NCBI GenBank assembly: GCA_021151805.1
Contig: JAGKWN010000018.1
Location: forward strand, 1 to 50,859
DNA from: Cytophagaceae bacterium
GTDB lineage: Bacteria > Bacteroidota > Bacteroidia > Cytophagales > Cytophagaceae
Direction: 5' to 3'
DNA: 50,859 nucleotides
In this document: positions 50,332 through 50,859 of the stretch, piece by piece
How positions within the stretch are numbered: the first letter of the stretch is position 1
How the letters are laid out: every line of letters starts with the position of its first letter
Position numbers and translations under genes: made by a program
Notes under the pieces: generated by a model
What the model saw: the letters and a program-made list of their open reading frames with translations, nothing else
Told to the model about the DNA's origin: nothing
Databases searched by the model: none

Positions 50332-50853
50332 TTACTCACCAATCTTTCTGACCAAATAAGCATCGATCACTAAGCGATGCTTACGCGGACCATTATAATA
50401 TTCCGTGCGGAGAATCATGGTATCTTTATTCAATGTGCGCACATATACGCCGTGACGTGACATAATATCCGGACACGGACCATCACAGATCAATTCGCGT
50501 TCTGCATAGGTTATCCGCAACACCTTATCACTCGAGAATTCCCAGTTACCGCCGGTAAACGGAGGACAGGAATAATTATTACCTTCCATGAAACACATTT
50601 GCAAACGCTCGGTTTCATACGTATGGTTTACCTTGAATTCAATATGACCTGTGGTATACATCGTAGTGTCCATACCCTTTCCATGTGTATAGATTCTGTA
50701 GTACTGAAGTTTCCAAGTGCCATAGATGAAAGTTGTATCAGTTGCATTTGCAGCTGTTAATGAACCAATAAATGTTATAAAGAATAGAACAGCTTCTGAG
50801 TTTTCAAAAATATAGGAACATCGAATAACTAGAAAAACTCCAGCAGTAACCAT
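50332..50853 (-). CDS. Small secreted lipocalin-like protein (start uncertain)
   Basis: A 173-residue frame from an ATG near the window end. The true start may lie further in, since the first ~17 residues do not look like a signal n-region. A signal-like stretch (AVLFFITFIGSLTAANA) precedes TDTTFIYGTWKLQYYRI, giving a mature protein of about 130 residues. The GTWKLQ opening and alternating beta pattern (IEFKVNHTYE, GNWEFSSDKVLRITY, LVIDAYLVRK) suggest a lipocalin-like barrel. Four Cys in the middle (CFMEGNNYSC, CDGPC) suggest disulfides. Function unknown. Confidence 0.65.
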   Translation of the reverse strand: MVTAGVFLVIRCSYIFENSEAVLFFITFIGSLTAANATDTTFIYGTWKLQYYRIYTHGKGMDTTMYTTGHIEFKVNHTYETERLQMCFMEGNNYSCPPFTGGNWEFSSDKVLRITYAERELICDGPCPDIMSRHGVYVRTLNKDTMILRTEYYNGPRKHRLVIDAYLVRKIGE

Positions 50854-50859
50854 GGTAGC

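Noticed and set aside
1..50859. tRNA, rRNA, insertion sequence, prophage, CRISPR or defence island
   Set aside because: I scanned the gaps for tRNA-like T-arms, terminal repeats and transposase or defence motifs and saw none. Gaps are short and explained by promoters and terminators.

Overview
The window looks like ordinary chromosome from a member of the Bacteroidota, most like Cytophaga hutchinsonii or a close relative. This placement is from memory of gene families and order, not from a search. The evidence: about 40% GC; promoters of the form TTG-N(17-23)-TAnnTTTG; almost no Shine-Dalgarno sequences; PorG- and PorZ-type (type IX secretion) proteins; a CBS-nadK-porG-uppS-bamA-ompH-ompH cluster; and exported proteins whose predicted mature N-terminus is glutamine. 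I see no rRNA, tRNA, CRISPR array, insertion sequence, prophage or defence island. Nearly all the DNA is housekeeping coding sequence in short operons.

Layout. 1-4.1 kb: the 5' two thirds of a UDP-glucose dehydrogenase gene (minus), an orphan truncated receiver-like ORF, an acyl-CoA dehydrogenase, then rpsU, a Xer-type recombinase and hpf. 4.1-7.7 kb (minus): metK, an RsmI-type methyltransferase, an alpha/beta hydrolase and pdxJ. 7.8-17.6 kb (plus): yqeY and cvpA; an alpha/beta hydrolase, a CBS protein and nadK; two PorG-like barrels, uppS, bamA and two Skp/OmpH chaperones, ending at a strong terminator. 17.6-22.1 kb: an LD-carboxypeptidase gene convergent with a minus-strand operon of a membrane endo/exonuclease/phosphatase, cysS and a glutaminyl cyclase lipoprotein.

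22.2-27.2 kb (plus): the rimP-nusA-infB operon, with a 12-bp leader hairpin. 27.2-34.4 kb: chrA, a small conserved protein, a structured repeat, an MBL/beta-CASP nuclease, kup with a small membrane protein, and amt. 34.5-38.9 kb (plus): a DUF2520 oxidoreductase, a KdsC-like HAD phosphatase and a UbiA prenyltransferase, then purN-purH. 39.0-44.5 kb (plus): the complete rod-shape operon mreB-mreC-mreD-mrdA-rodA. 44.7-50.9 kb: a hypothetical protein (minus), porZ-recO (plus), and three minus-strand genes for a lipoprotein, a conserved protein and a small secreted protein.

How the genes fit together. Envelope building dominates: undecaprenyl diphosphate synthesis (uppS), outer-membrane protein assembly (bamA and the ompH pair), peptidoglycan elongation (mre/mrdA/rodA) and recycling (LD-carboxypeptidase), type IX secretion (PorG-like, PorZ), and N-terminal pyroglutamate capping (glutaminyl cyclase). 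Translation and ribosome functions form the second theme (rpsU, hpf, rimP, nusA, infB, cysS).

I did not find a convincing new system. The items most worth a second look are non-coding: the two-part structured repeat at 28846-28937, the rimP leader hairpin, the palindromic face-to-face pdxJ/yqeY promoters, two hairpins that abut start codons, and the lone strong Shine-Dalgarno at mreB. Start codons were revised inward for several genes where promoter position, signal peptide or overlap favoured it.
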